Assembly (NCBI GenBank): GCA_021823555.1
Contig: JAKANW010000030.1
Span: 1-12,783 of the forward strand
From: Chloroflexota bacterium
GTDB lineage: Bacteria; Chloroflexota; Anaerolineae; Anaerolineales; Villigracilaceae
Direction of reading: 5' to 3'
Length of the DNA stretch: 12,783 nt
Shown one piece after another: positions 6,140 to 10,922 of this stretch. The notes under the pieces are model-generated. The model did not search any database, was not told the DNA's origin, and saw nothing but the letters and a program-made list of their open reading frames with translations. How positions within the stretch are numbered: the first letter of the stretch is position 1; every line of letters begins with the position of its first letter. The translations under genes were made by a program, and so were the position numbers.

Positions 6140-8094
6140 TGTGGCACGGTGGTGGCTGGTTCTCTTACATGCGTTCAGGCGATCAAAAACCCAAAGTGAC
6201 CAGGGAACTTCTACTGCGCGTCCTCGCCTACGCGCGGCCTTACTGGGGACAGATCGGCGGGATGCTGGTGATGATCCTGCTCAGCACAGGCGTGAGCCTG
6301 GTCTCGCCGCTCATCTTCCGCACCATGATCGATCAGGTACTGCCCGCAAAAGACTTGCACAAACTGGTTTTGCTGGCGCTGGCGCTTTTGTTCCTGCCGA
6401 TTTTGAATGGCGGGATCTCGGTCATTCAGCGCCGCCTGAACTCGGTCGTCGGCGAAGGCGTGATCTTCGACCTGCGCGTGGCTTTGTTCTCGCGCCTGCA
6501 ACGGATGAGTCTGCGCTTCTTCACCAACACCAAGGTCGGCGAGTTGATGAGCCGCCTCAACAACGACGTGGTCGGCGCACAGAACGCCATCAGCAACACG
6601 ATTGTCAACATCATCACCAACATCATCGAGACGATGGCCCTGCTGGCCGTCATGCTCACGCTCGAATGGCGGCTGACGGTGGTCAGCGTGTTGATCCTGC
6701 CGCTGTTCATCCTGGCCGCCCAGAGATTGGGAACCGTCTTGCGCGACATCGCCCGCAAGGCCATGGAGCTCAACGCACAGATGAATGCGCACATGAACGA
6801 AACGCTCAATATCGGCGGCGCGTTGCTGGTCAAACTGTTTGGGCGCGCCAACGATGAAACCAGCCGCTTCCGCGAACGCGCCGCCAACGTGCGCGACATC
6901 GGCATCCAACGCGCAGTGATCGGCTTGACCTTTTTCATGATCCTCGGCCTCGTCAGCGCGGTGGGCACGGCCCTCGTCTATGGCCTGGGCGGATACTTCG
7001 TCATCACCAGCTCGTTCACGGTCGGCACCATCGTCGCCTTCGGTTCGTATCTCGGCCAGCTTTATGGCGCGTTACAGGGACTCGCTTCCGCGCCCGTTGA
7101 CTTCTCCACTTCGATGGTCAGTTTCGAGCGCGTCTTCGAACTGCTCGACCTGCCGCAAGACATCGTCGAGAAAGACCCTTCGACTACGCTCAAGGTGGAT
7201 GACATAAAAGGCGAACTCGAATTCGATCGCGTCACGTTCAATTACAGCATTGACGACTCCAAACTCCTCAGCGAAGTCAAACGCTACGGGAGCATGGATA
7301 ACGTCACGGCGGTGATGTCTTTGGCAGATAAAACTAACGGGAAGAAAAAGGATGAAGAGCCCGCGTCACGCGACGGGGAGTCTGATGCGGCCTCCCAGGC
7401 GCGCGCGGTCGCCCTGGAGGGAATCTCGTTTAAGGCCGCGGCTGGAAGTCTGGTCGCGTTAGTCGGCCTATCGGGCGCGGGCAAGACCACCGTCACCTAT
7501 CTCATCCCGCGCCTGTACGACCCCACCAGCGGAGTCATCCGCATTGACGGACGCGACTTGCGCGGCGTGACGCTCGACTCGCTTTCGTCCGCGATTGGCA
7601 TGGTGACGCAGGAGACGTATCTCTTCCACGACACCATCCGCACGAACCTGACGTACGCCAAGATGGACGCCGCGCAGGCCGAGATCGAGTCCGCTGCGCG
7701 CGCCGCCAACATCCACAACTTCATCATGGACCTGCCCGACGGCTACGACACGATCGTGGGCGAGCGCGGCTACCGTTTGAGCGGCGGCGAAAAACAACGC
7801 ATCGCCCTGGCGCGCGTCATCCTGAAGAACCCGAGGATTTTAGTACTTGACGAAGCCACCAGTTCCCTCGACAGCGAATCCGAATCGTTGATTCAAGACG
7901 CGTTGAAGCGCGTCATGGCAGGACGCACGAGCATTGTCATCGCGCATCGCTTATCCACGATTCTCGCGGCGGATTTGATTTTGGTGATGGATAGGGGACA
8001 GATCGTCGAGAGGGGAACGCACGAGCAGTTGCTCGCGACGGGAGGGTTATACAGTCAGTTGTATGAGACGCAGTTTAGAGGGGAAAGGGCGTAA
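6139..8094 (+). CDS. Half-size ABC exporter (fused membrane and ATPase domains)
   Basis: A 651-residue type I ABC exporter subunit of the MsbA/multidrug group, expected to work as a homodimer in the inner membrane, using ATP to expel a lipid, drug or peptide; the cargo is unknown. Residues about 20-330 carry the six-helix membrane domain, including the family segment FFTNTKVGELMSRLNNDV. The ATPase has Walker A GLSGAGKTT (443-451, K449), Q-loop TQET, signature LSGGEKQR (547-554), Walker B with D571-E572 in ILVLDEATSSLD, and H-loop His603. Two oddities stand out. DPSTTLK (346-352) is encoded by a dispersed repeat. About 45 extra residues, rich in Lys, Asp and Glu, lie between FNY (A-loop Tyr369) and the next strand (ALEGISF, about 425). 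The start at 6139 is chosen over 5980: AGGAG (6123-6127) lies 11 bases upstream, and MWHGGGW suits exporter N-termini. Confidence 0.92.
   Translation: MWHGGGWFSYMRSGDQKPKVTRELLLRVLAYARPYWGQIGGMLVMILLSTGVSLVSPLIFRTMIDQVLPAKDLHKLVLLALALLFLPILNGGISVIQRRLNSVVGEGVIFDLRVALFSRLQRMSLRFFTNTKVGELMSRLNNDVVGAQNAISNTIVNIITNIIETMALLAVMLTLEWRLTVVSVLILPLFILAAQRLGTVLRDIARKAMELNAQMNAHMNETLNIGGALLVKLFGRANDETSRFRERAANVRDIGIQRAVIGLTFFMILGLVSAVGTALVYGLGGYFVITSSFTVGTIVAFGSYLGQLYGALQGLASAPVDFSTSMVSFERVFELLDLPQDIVEKDPSTTLKVDDIKGELEFDRVTFNYSIDDSKLLSEVKRYGSMDNVTAVMSLADKTNGKKKDEEPASRDGESDAASQARAVALEGISFKAAAGSLVALVGLSGAGKTTVTYLIPRLYDPTSGVIRIDGRDLRGVTLDSLSSAIGMVTQETYLFHDTIRTNLTYAKMDAAQAEIESAARAANIHNFIMDLPDGYDTIVGERGYRLSGGEKQRIALARVILKNPRILVLDEATSSLDSESESLIQDALKRVMAGRTSIVIAHRLSTILAADLILVMDRGQIVERGTHEQLLATGGLYSQLYETQFRGERA
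7176..7195. repeat. Copy of the dispersed repeat within the exporter gene
   Basis: CCCTTCGACTACGCTCAAGG shares 16 consecutive bases (CCTTCGACTACGCTCA) with the copy at 1256. It is read in frame as PSTTLK at the junction between the membrane and ATPase domains, a place where extra residues are tolerated. Confidence 0.7.
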
Positions 8095-8168
8095 GCCTCA
8101 CCCATACTAACGGACAACATCCCCATTTTCCAAAAGAAAACGGGGACGCTAGAGAAGAGTGTGAGGCT
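8094..8168. repeat. Nested inverted repeats after the ABC exporter
   Basis: AGCCTCAC (8094-8101), starting at the last base of the exporter stop codon, pairs with GTGAGGCT (8161-8168). Inside is a second hairpin, CCCCATTTTC-CAAAA-GAAAACGGGG (8121-8145), with one mismatch in ten. It sits between convergent genes and could act as a terminator or processing barrier for both, but neither strand shows a T-run after the stem. Confidence 0.55.
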
Positions 8169-8198
8169 CAATTCATCAAGAATATGAATATCCTAAAC

Positions 8199-8573
8199 CT
8201 AAGGCTTGCGCTCTCTTGCGACTGTGCGCAACAGATTCATTGCATTGATTGCGGTCGGGAAACCTGCGTAAGGCACGGTTTGAATGATCACTTCCTCAAT
8301 CTCCTGCTGGCTCAATCCAACGTTGAGTGCAGCGCCAAGATGAACACGCAATTGTGGCTCGCGACCGCCTTGCACGGTCAAAGCGGCAACCGTTGCAATT
8401 TCACGGTCTCTCAGGCTTAATCCAGGGCGGCTGTAAATATCGCCAAAAGCGAATTCAACAATGTAACGCCCGAGATCTCCGAGCGGGGCTACAACATCTT
8501 CGCCCGCGCTTCCATCAATTTCAGATAACTTTGCTTTTCCTTGCTCAAAGCGAGTTGTTATGTTTTCTTTCAT
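8199..8573 (-). CDS. Carboxymuconolactone-decarboxylase-family protein
   Basis: A 124-residue all-helical protein of the CMD/AhpD superfamily, close to the gamma-carboxymuconolactone decarboxylase subunit (YurZ/YraC-like). The family block is clear: LSLRDREIATVAALTVQGGREPQLRVHLGAALNVG, here shortened, around residues 52-86 with conserved His78, then EIEEVIIQTVPYAGFPTAINAM (91-112). There is no CxxC, so it is not an AhpD-type peroxidase partner. Family members form small oligomers; many stand apart from aromatic degradation and act in stress responses. The ATG at 8573 follows GGAG (8581-8584) by seven bases and lies inside the end of the MerR gene (29-bp overlap), so the two form one operon. 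The direct pairing with a MerR regulator recalls the Bacillus AdhR/YraC arrangement, which responds to aldehydes. Real decarboxylase activity is unproven. Confidence 0.88.
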   Translation of the reverse strand: MKENITTRFEQGKAKLSEIDGSAGEDVVAPLGDLGRYIVEFAFGDIYSRPGLSLRDREIATVAALTVQGGREPQLRVHLGAALNVGLSQQEIEEVIIQTVPYAGFPTAINAMNLLRTVARERKP

Positions 8574-8943
8574 ACTCTGTCTCCATGTTTTGATATGTCT
8601 TAATTTTTTCCGAAATAGCTGCTAAATTCTGCTGCAAATCATTGATTTGGTTCTGGGTTTCACGTTGGTGTGCTTCCAAAAGTTCCCGACGGGCACGCAG
8701 TGTGCTATCCCCTTCATGCCGCAACCTAGCGTAATGTTGCATCATTCGAATCTGCATGCCCGTTTTGCGCAGACGCGTCAGGAATTCAACCCAGGCAATG
8801 TCTCGCATGGAATAGCGACGATGACCACTGGATGCACGCTCGACAGGGTCAAGCAAACCAATCCGTTCATAATAACGAAGTGTGTGGACACTGAGTCCTG
8901 TACGGAGGGCCATTTCGGTAATGGTCAAGCGTTCTTCATTCAT
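8545..8943 (-). CDS. MerR-family regulator, AdhR/NmlR-like, without the redox cysteine
   Basis: A 132-residue MerR regulator. The winged helix-turn-helix spans about 7-75 (LTITEMALRTGLSVHTLRYYERIGLL, here residues 6-31; then HRRYSMRDIAWVEFL, 41-55), followed by the dimerising coiled coil (about 80-118). The block WVEFLTRLRKTGM and the EGDSTLRARRELL segment match the AdhR/NmlR aldehyde-response branch as I remember it. There the residue aligned with Arg57 is the redox-active cysteine (C52 of Bacillus AdhR). This protein has no cysteine at all, so it cannot sense through a thiol. The start at 8943 is preferred to an in-frame ATG at 8970, because 8970 lies inside the operator and upstream of the predicted transcription start. 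It overlaps the CMD gene by 29 bp and probably controls itself and that gene. Confidence 0.88.
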   Translation of the reverse strand: MNEERLTITEMALRTGLSVHTLRYYERIGLLDPVERASSGHRRYSMRDIAWVEFLTRLRKTGMQIRMMQHYARLRHEGDSTLRARRELLEAHQRETQNQINDLQQNLAAISEKIKTYQNMETEYERKHNNSL

Positions 8944-8949
8944 AGGAAA

Positions 8950-8980
8950 AGTATATAACTTCGAGCGCACTCGAAGTCAA
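8950..8980 (-). promoter_or_regulatory. MerR-type promoter with operator palindrome in a 19-bp spacer
   Basis: On the minus strand, -35 TTGACT (8980-8975) and -10 TATACT (8955-8950) are separated by 19 bp, the over-long spacing typical of promoters that MerR proteins activate by DNA distortion. The perfect palindrome ACTTCGAG-TGCG-CTCGAAGT (8977-8958) lies between and partly over the -35, where MerR dimers bind. The predicted +1 (about 8943) coincides with the A of the MerR start codon, predicting a leaderless mRNA and autoregulation of the MerR-CMD operon. Confidence 0.85.
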
Positions 8981-9030
8981 GGGCTTTTCCTCAATGCAAG
9001 TATGCGGTAGCGAGAATAATCATCAAACCC

Positions 9031-9057
9031 TGAGATGGGCAGGCAGCGGCGGGGTCT
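9031..9057. repeat. Copy A of a 27-bp dispersed repeat
   Basis: TGAGATGGGCAGGCAGCGGC followed by GGGGTCT. It matches 10049-10074 at 24 of 27 positions (two substitutions and one gap). Copy A overlaps the end of the YgiT-like gene, whose stop codon is partly formed by it. Function unknown. Confidence 0.6.
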
Positions 9058-9289
9058 AATCTCCTACCAGCGCGTACTCGCACACAAGCACCTTCGTCCC
9101 GGCCTGCGCGATTTTCTCGGCTTCGCGCAGGAGATTGGCGGTCACAATTTCATCGGCATACGTTTCGCCACAGTTGGGACAAATCTGTGCGGGGACATGA
9201 TGGATGGTCAGATGCAAATGATCACGTTCCAACAAGACGGAAGTCGTGCCAGGGATAGTCTCGGCCTGGTTACAAACTACACATTTCAT
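9056..9289 (-). CDS. YgiT/MqsA-type zinc-finger protein (putative antitoxin)
   Basis: A 77-residue protein with the YgiT finger: MKCVVC (C3/C6), a GTTSVLLERDHLHLTIHHVPA core, then CPNCGETY (C37/C40). This matches the N-terminal zinc domain of the MqsA antitoxin, but the DNA-binding HTH that follows in MqsA is missing; after the finger there is only a helix (ANLLREAEKIAQAG). Stand-alone YgiT fingers are commonly encoded beside DUF4258 or MqsR-like proteins as toxin-antitoxin pairs, which is exactly the arrangement here. The start is M at 9289: AGGA (9297-9294) precedes it, and its ATG overlaps the upstream stop as ATGA. An in-frame ATG at 9319 lies deep inside the partner gene and is not needed. 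Neutralising activity is inferred from context. Confidence 0.85.
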   Translation of the reverse strand: MKCVVCNQAETIPGTTSVLLERDHLHLTIHHVPAQICPNCGETYADEIVTANLLREAEKIAQAGTKVLVCEYALVGD

Positions 9290-9570
9290 ATCTTCCTGCT
9301 CTTGAAGTCCGCCTTCCATTGAGAGGGGTCGGGTTCGTAGACAGTGATCACCACGGACTCATTGTCCCTTGTGTTCTCCGCCATGACGACATGCAAAGGA
9401 CGAGTTCCGCGCCTACTCAGCATCAAACCGCTGGGGAAGGGCATATCGTTGGAATAGTCTTCAACCATCCTGCCAGATTGCAGAACCTGTCGTACATTTT
9501 GCTCAGAGATTCGCCGCTCGAACATACGTTGAATGGCATGAATGCGAAAGATGACGCGGCGAGGAGACAT
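9286..9570 (-). CDS. DUF4258 protein (putative toxin of a toxin-antitoxin pair)
   Basis: A 94-residue protein of the DUF4258 family. Recognisable features are FRIHAIQRMFERRIS (8-22, with H11 and R15), a short helix ending LQSGRMVEDY, the DMPFPSGLML strand, RPLHVVMAE (57-65, H60), and the terminal VVITVYEPDPSQWKADF (73-89). The fold is thought to be related to RelE-like or MqsR-like small RNases, and the conserved His/Arg residues would suit RNA cleavage; this is inference. The start at 9570 is chosen over 9627 because TATAAT ends exactly seven bases upstream (leaderless start) and 9627 would lie upstream of that promoter. Toxin-first order with ATGA coupling to the YgiT-type partner is typical of such modules. 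Confidence 0.85.
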   Translation of the reverse strand: MSPRRVIFRIHAIQRMFERRISEQNVRQVLQSGRMVEDYSNDMPFPSGLMLSRRGTRPLHVVMAENTRDNESVVITVYEPDPSQWKADFKSRKI

Positions 9571-9576
9571 GAAAAG

Positions 9577-9585
9577 ATTATAGCA
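9577..9585 (-). promoter_or_regulatory. Extended -10 promoter of the DUF4258/YgiT operon
   Basis: TGCTATAAT on the minus strand is a perfect extended -10. Six bases (CTTTTC) separate it from the ATG at 9570, so +1 falls on the start codon. TTGTCG (9601-9596) is a poorly spaced -35, which an extended -10 can do without. Confidence 0.7.
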
Positions 9586-9632
9586 TTTTCCAAAACGACA
9601 AATCCTGCGATGAGCCGGTGAGGGCAAAAAGC

Positions 9633-9665
9633 AAAGAGACCAGTTATAAAGGCGCTGGTCTCTTT
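9633..9665 (-). terminator. Intrinsic terminator after the 53-residue protein gene
   Basis: AAAGAGACCAG (9633-9643) and CTGGTCTCTTT (9655-9665) form a perfect 11-bp stem with an 11-base loop. On the minus strand it is followed by GCTTTTTG, giving a U-run. It lies 31 bp after the stop of the minus-strand small gene and just before the DUF4258 promoter, so it insulates the two units. The other strand (TCTTTATTTG) is weaker but might also work. Confidence 0.8.
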
Positions 9666-9695
9666 ATTTGAAACGTCTTGATATGCAGAAACCCC

Positions 9696-9857
9696 TTATT
9701 TCTCTGGCGGCTGAACCGGGGGAATTTCCTGAGTTGCTTGTGTCTCTTGAACCTGGACATTCTTTTTGATCTGCTTGAGCTTTTCTTTCTGCTCTTTCTT
9801 ACGTTTCTTTTCCAATTCCTTCTGACGCTTTTCGTATTGGTAGTTTACTTTAGCCAA
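9696..9857 (-). CDS. Small highly charged basic protein, TTG start
   Basis: A 53-residue protein beginning MAKVNYQYEKRQKELEKKRK and continuing as a Lys/Glu/Gln-rich helix to about residue 33, then an acidic/Pro tail (VQETQATQEIPPVQPPEK). Short proteins with a similar MAKxNYxxEKRQKEL opening are widespread in bacteria as conserved hypotheticals, as far as I recall; function unknown. The TTG start is supported by AAAGGA (9870-9865) seven bases upstream and by the family-like N-terminus; an in-frame stop lies just before it. It has its own terminator (9633-9665) and a possible promoter at 10022-10030 with a long leader. The opposite strand shows a spurious Leu/Phe-rich frame that could be mistaken for a membrane protein. 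Confidence 0.75.
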   Translation of the reverse strand: MAKVNYQYEKRQKELEKKRKKEQKEKLKQIKKNVQVQETQATQEIPPVQPPEK

Positions 9858-9915
9858 TTTGGCATCCTTTCATGCTGTTAGACTGAATGAATTCGATAAA
9901 CGATTTGGGTGTGTT

Positions 9916-10014
9916 TCAAACAAGTTGAGGGCAACGTCCCAAAGGTTGAACCTGAGCCGATTTTGGCCTCTTACAACCAATCTTCGGGACGGTTCCAACC
10001 CGGATAAAACACAT
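9916..10014 (-). other. Structured leader with a possible 32-codon leaderless ORF
   Basis: Immediately after a TATAAT box (ends 10022) a minus-strand ATG at 10014 opens a 32-codon frame starting MCFIRVGTVPKIGCKRPKSA. The same stretch is rich in pairing segments on the minus strand: GGTTGGAACC with GGTTCAACC, GTCCC with GGGAC, CCGA..TTGG with CCAA..TCGG, and GTTG-CCCT-CAAC. The first two pairings cross, so they would be mutually exclusive or form a pseudoknot. It is either a regulatory RNA leader for the 53-residue protein gene, a microprotein, or an old repeat unit. Confidence 0.35.
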
Positions 10015-10021
10015 TTAAATA

Positions 10022-10030
10022 ATTATAGCA
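10022..10030 (-). promoter_or_regulatory. Extended -10 promoter, minus strand
   Basis: TGCTATAAT on the minus strand is identical to the box before DUF4258. It would drive the 32-codon ORF as a leaderless mRNA and continue into the 53-residue protein gene with a leader of about 158 bases. Confidence 0.5.
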
Positions 10031-10048
10031 CCCAAGTCTCAAAAATCT

Positions 10049-10074
10049 TGAGATGCGCAGGCAGAGGGGGGTCT
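10049..10074. repeat. Copy B of the 27-bp dispersed repeat
   Basis: TGAGATGCGCAGGCAGAGGG followed by GGGTCT matches the copy at 9031. It ends at the first base of the tetR -35 box, so it may have brought in, or may modulate, that promoter. Just upstream, CTCAA-AAATC-TTGAG forms a small hairpin. Confidence 0.6.
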
Positions 10075-10102
10075 TGACAACTTACTAACCAGTAAGTAAA
10101 AT
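10074..10102 (+). promoter_or_regulatory. tetR promoter with operator between -35 and -10
   Basis: -35 TTGACA (10074-10079), 17-bp spacer, -10 TAAAAT (10097-10102). The spacer is almost entirely filled by the palindrome ACTTACT-AACC-AGTAAGT (10080-10097), so a bound TetR dimer would block RNA polymerase: classic autorepression. The predicted +1 is about 10109, three bases before the ATG, so the mRNA is nearly leaderless. Confidence 0.88.
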
Positions 10103-10111
10103 CCGACCATA

Positions 10112-10684
10112 ATGGTCAGAAATACAAATACCCGAAGAGTGATTCTGGATTTGGCCGAGTCCTTTTTGCAGGAGAAGGGATTCAATGGTTTCAGCTATGC
10201 TCACATCGCGGCTGAACTGGGGGTGAAGAACGCCGCCATCCATTATCACTTCCCCACGAAAGAAGCATTGGGTTGTGAGGTTATCAAGCGTTATCGCGAC
10301 CGCTTTCAGTTGTGGATCAACAATGCGCGTGTGAAAGACCTGTCCCCTCAAGAGAAGCTGGACTGGTTTTTCAGCATCTACACCAACACCCGCGCCGACA
10401 ATGGCAAGGTCTGTTTGGCCGGCTCGCTGGAAACCGAATTCAATTCCCTTCCCGCTTCGTTGCGCGAACAAACCGAGGCGTTGACCAGCGAACTGCTGAC
10501 CTGGCTCCAGGCTACCCTAAGCGAGGGAAGGGATGCAAGTGTATTTCATTTCAATGGCGACCCTGCCAGCAAGGCCGCTTTGATCCTGTCCAGTTTGCAG
10601 GGCGCTCTGCAGATGTCCCGCGCTTTGGGAAACGATAAGTTCTATGCGGTGGTGGAGCAACATAAACAGGATTTGCTTGCTTAA
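10112..10684 (+). CDS. TetR/AcrR-family repressor
   Basis: A 190-residue TetR-type regulator. The N-terminal DNA-binding domain is typical: RRVILDLAESFLQEKGFNGF (8-27), helix-turn-helix YAHIAAELGVKNAAIHYHFPTKEAL (29-53, here broken only by citation), then a variable helical ligand-binding and dimer domain to the end. The KVCLAGSLETEFNSLP segment resembles the KxCLxG block seen in one subgroup of TetR C-terminal domains. It should bind as a dimer to ACTTACTANNNAGTAAGT-like sites, one in its own promoter (10080-10097) and one before the downstream hydrolase (10889-10906), and release them on binding an unknown ligand. There is no Shine-Dalgarno sequence, consistent with a nearly leaderless mRNA. 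A 238-bp repeat-rich gap separates it from its target gene. Confidence 0.92.
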   Translation: MVRNTNTRRVILDLAESFLQEKGFNGFSYAHIAAELGVKNAAIHYHFPTKEALGCEVIKRYRDRFQLWINNARVKDLSPQEKLDWFFSIYTNTRADNGKVCLAGSLETEFNSLPASLREQTEALTSELLTWLQATLSEGRDASVFHFNGDPASKAALILSSLQGALQMSRALGNDKFYAVVEQHKQDLLA

Positions 10685-10698
10685 CTCACCTCACGCAG

Positions 10699-10840
10699 TG
10701 TCATTCTCCCGAAGGATACACTTGCACCTGGCGCACACCTGCCCTAGCGGGCGGTGCTAGGGAGTGCAAGTGTCGGGACGATGTGAGCGAAGCGAAGAAT
10801 CTCCGTTTTCATGGGTAGAGACCCTTCGCTTCGCTCAGGG
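10699..10840. repeat. Cluster of long hairpins between tetR and the hydrolase
   Basis: Three perfect inverted repeats are packed here. ACACTTGCAC (10718-10727) pairs with GTGCAAGTGT (10764-10773), enclosing CCCTAGC (10742-10748) and GCTAGGG (10756-10762). TGAGCGAAGCGAAG (10784-10797) pairs with CTTCGCTTCGCTCA (10824-10837). The last arm is related to the CCTTCGACTACGCTCA repeats at 1256 and 7176. No coding capacity is seen. It looks like a composite of REP/MITE-like units, and may also end tetR transcription. Confidence 0.7.
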
Positions 10841-10887
10841 AATCACGGCTGACTGCATAACATCAGCGCTTATTTTTTTGTCATCAA

Positions 10888-10907
10888 AACTTACTACTTA
10901 GTAAGTT
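10888..10907 (+). promoter_or_regulatory. Second TetR operator, before the hydrolase gene
   Basis: AACTTACTA-CT-TAGTAAGTT is a perfect 20-bp palindrome. Its core, ACTTACT-ACTT-AGTAAGT, has the same 7-4-7 plan and half-sites as the operator in the tetR promoter. A possible -35 TTGTCA (10878-10883) lies just upstream, and the operator covers the place of the -10. It is 15 bp before the hydrolase ATG. Confidence 0.85.
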
Positions 10908-10922
10908 ATTAAAGGAGAAAAT

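Noticed and set aside
6211..6909. Minus-strand 232-codon frame and other frames opposite the ABC exporter
   Set aside because: Shadow of the membrane-domain coding sequence; His/Asp/Gln-rich composition is typical of an antisense frame.
8944..8970. N-terminal extension of MerR by nine residues
   Set aside because: The ATG at 8970 lies inside the operator and upstream of the predicted transcription start, and family alignment begins after the ATG at 8943.
9678..9881. Leu/Phe-rich plus-strand frame resembling a small membrane protein
   Set aside because: It is the antisense of Lys/Glu codons of the 53-residue minus-strand gene, which has a Shine-Dalgarno sequence and a terminator.
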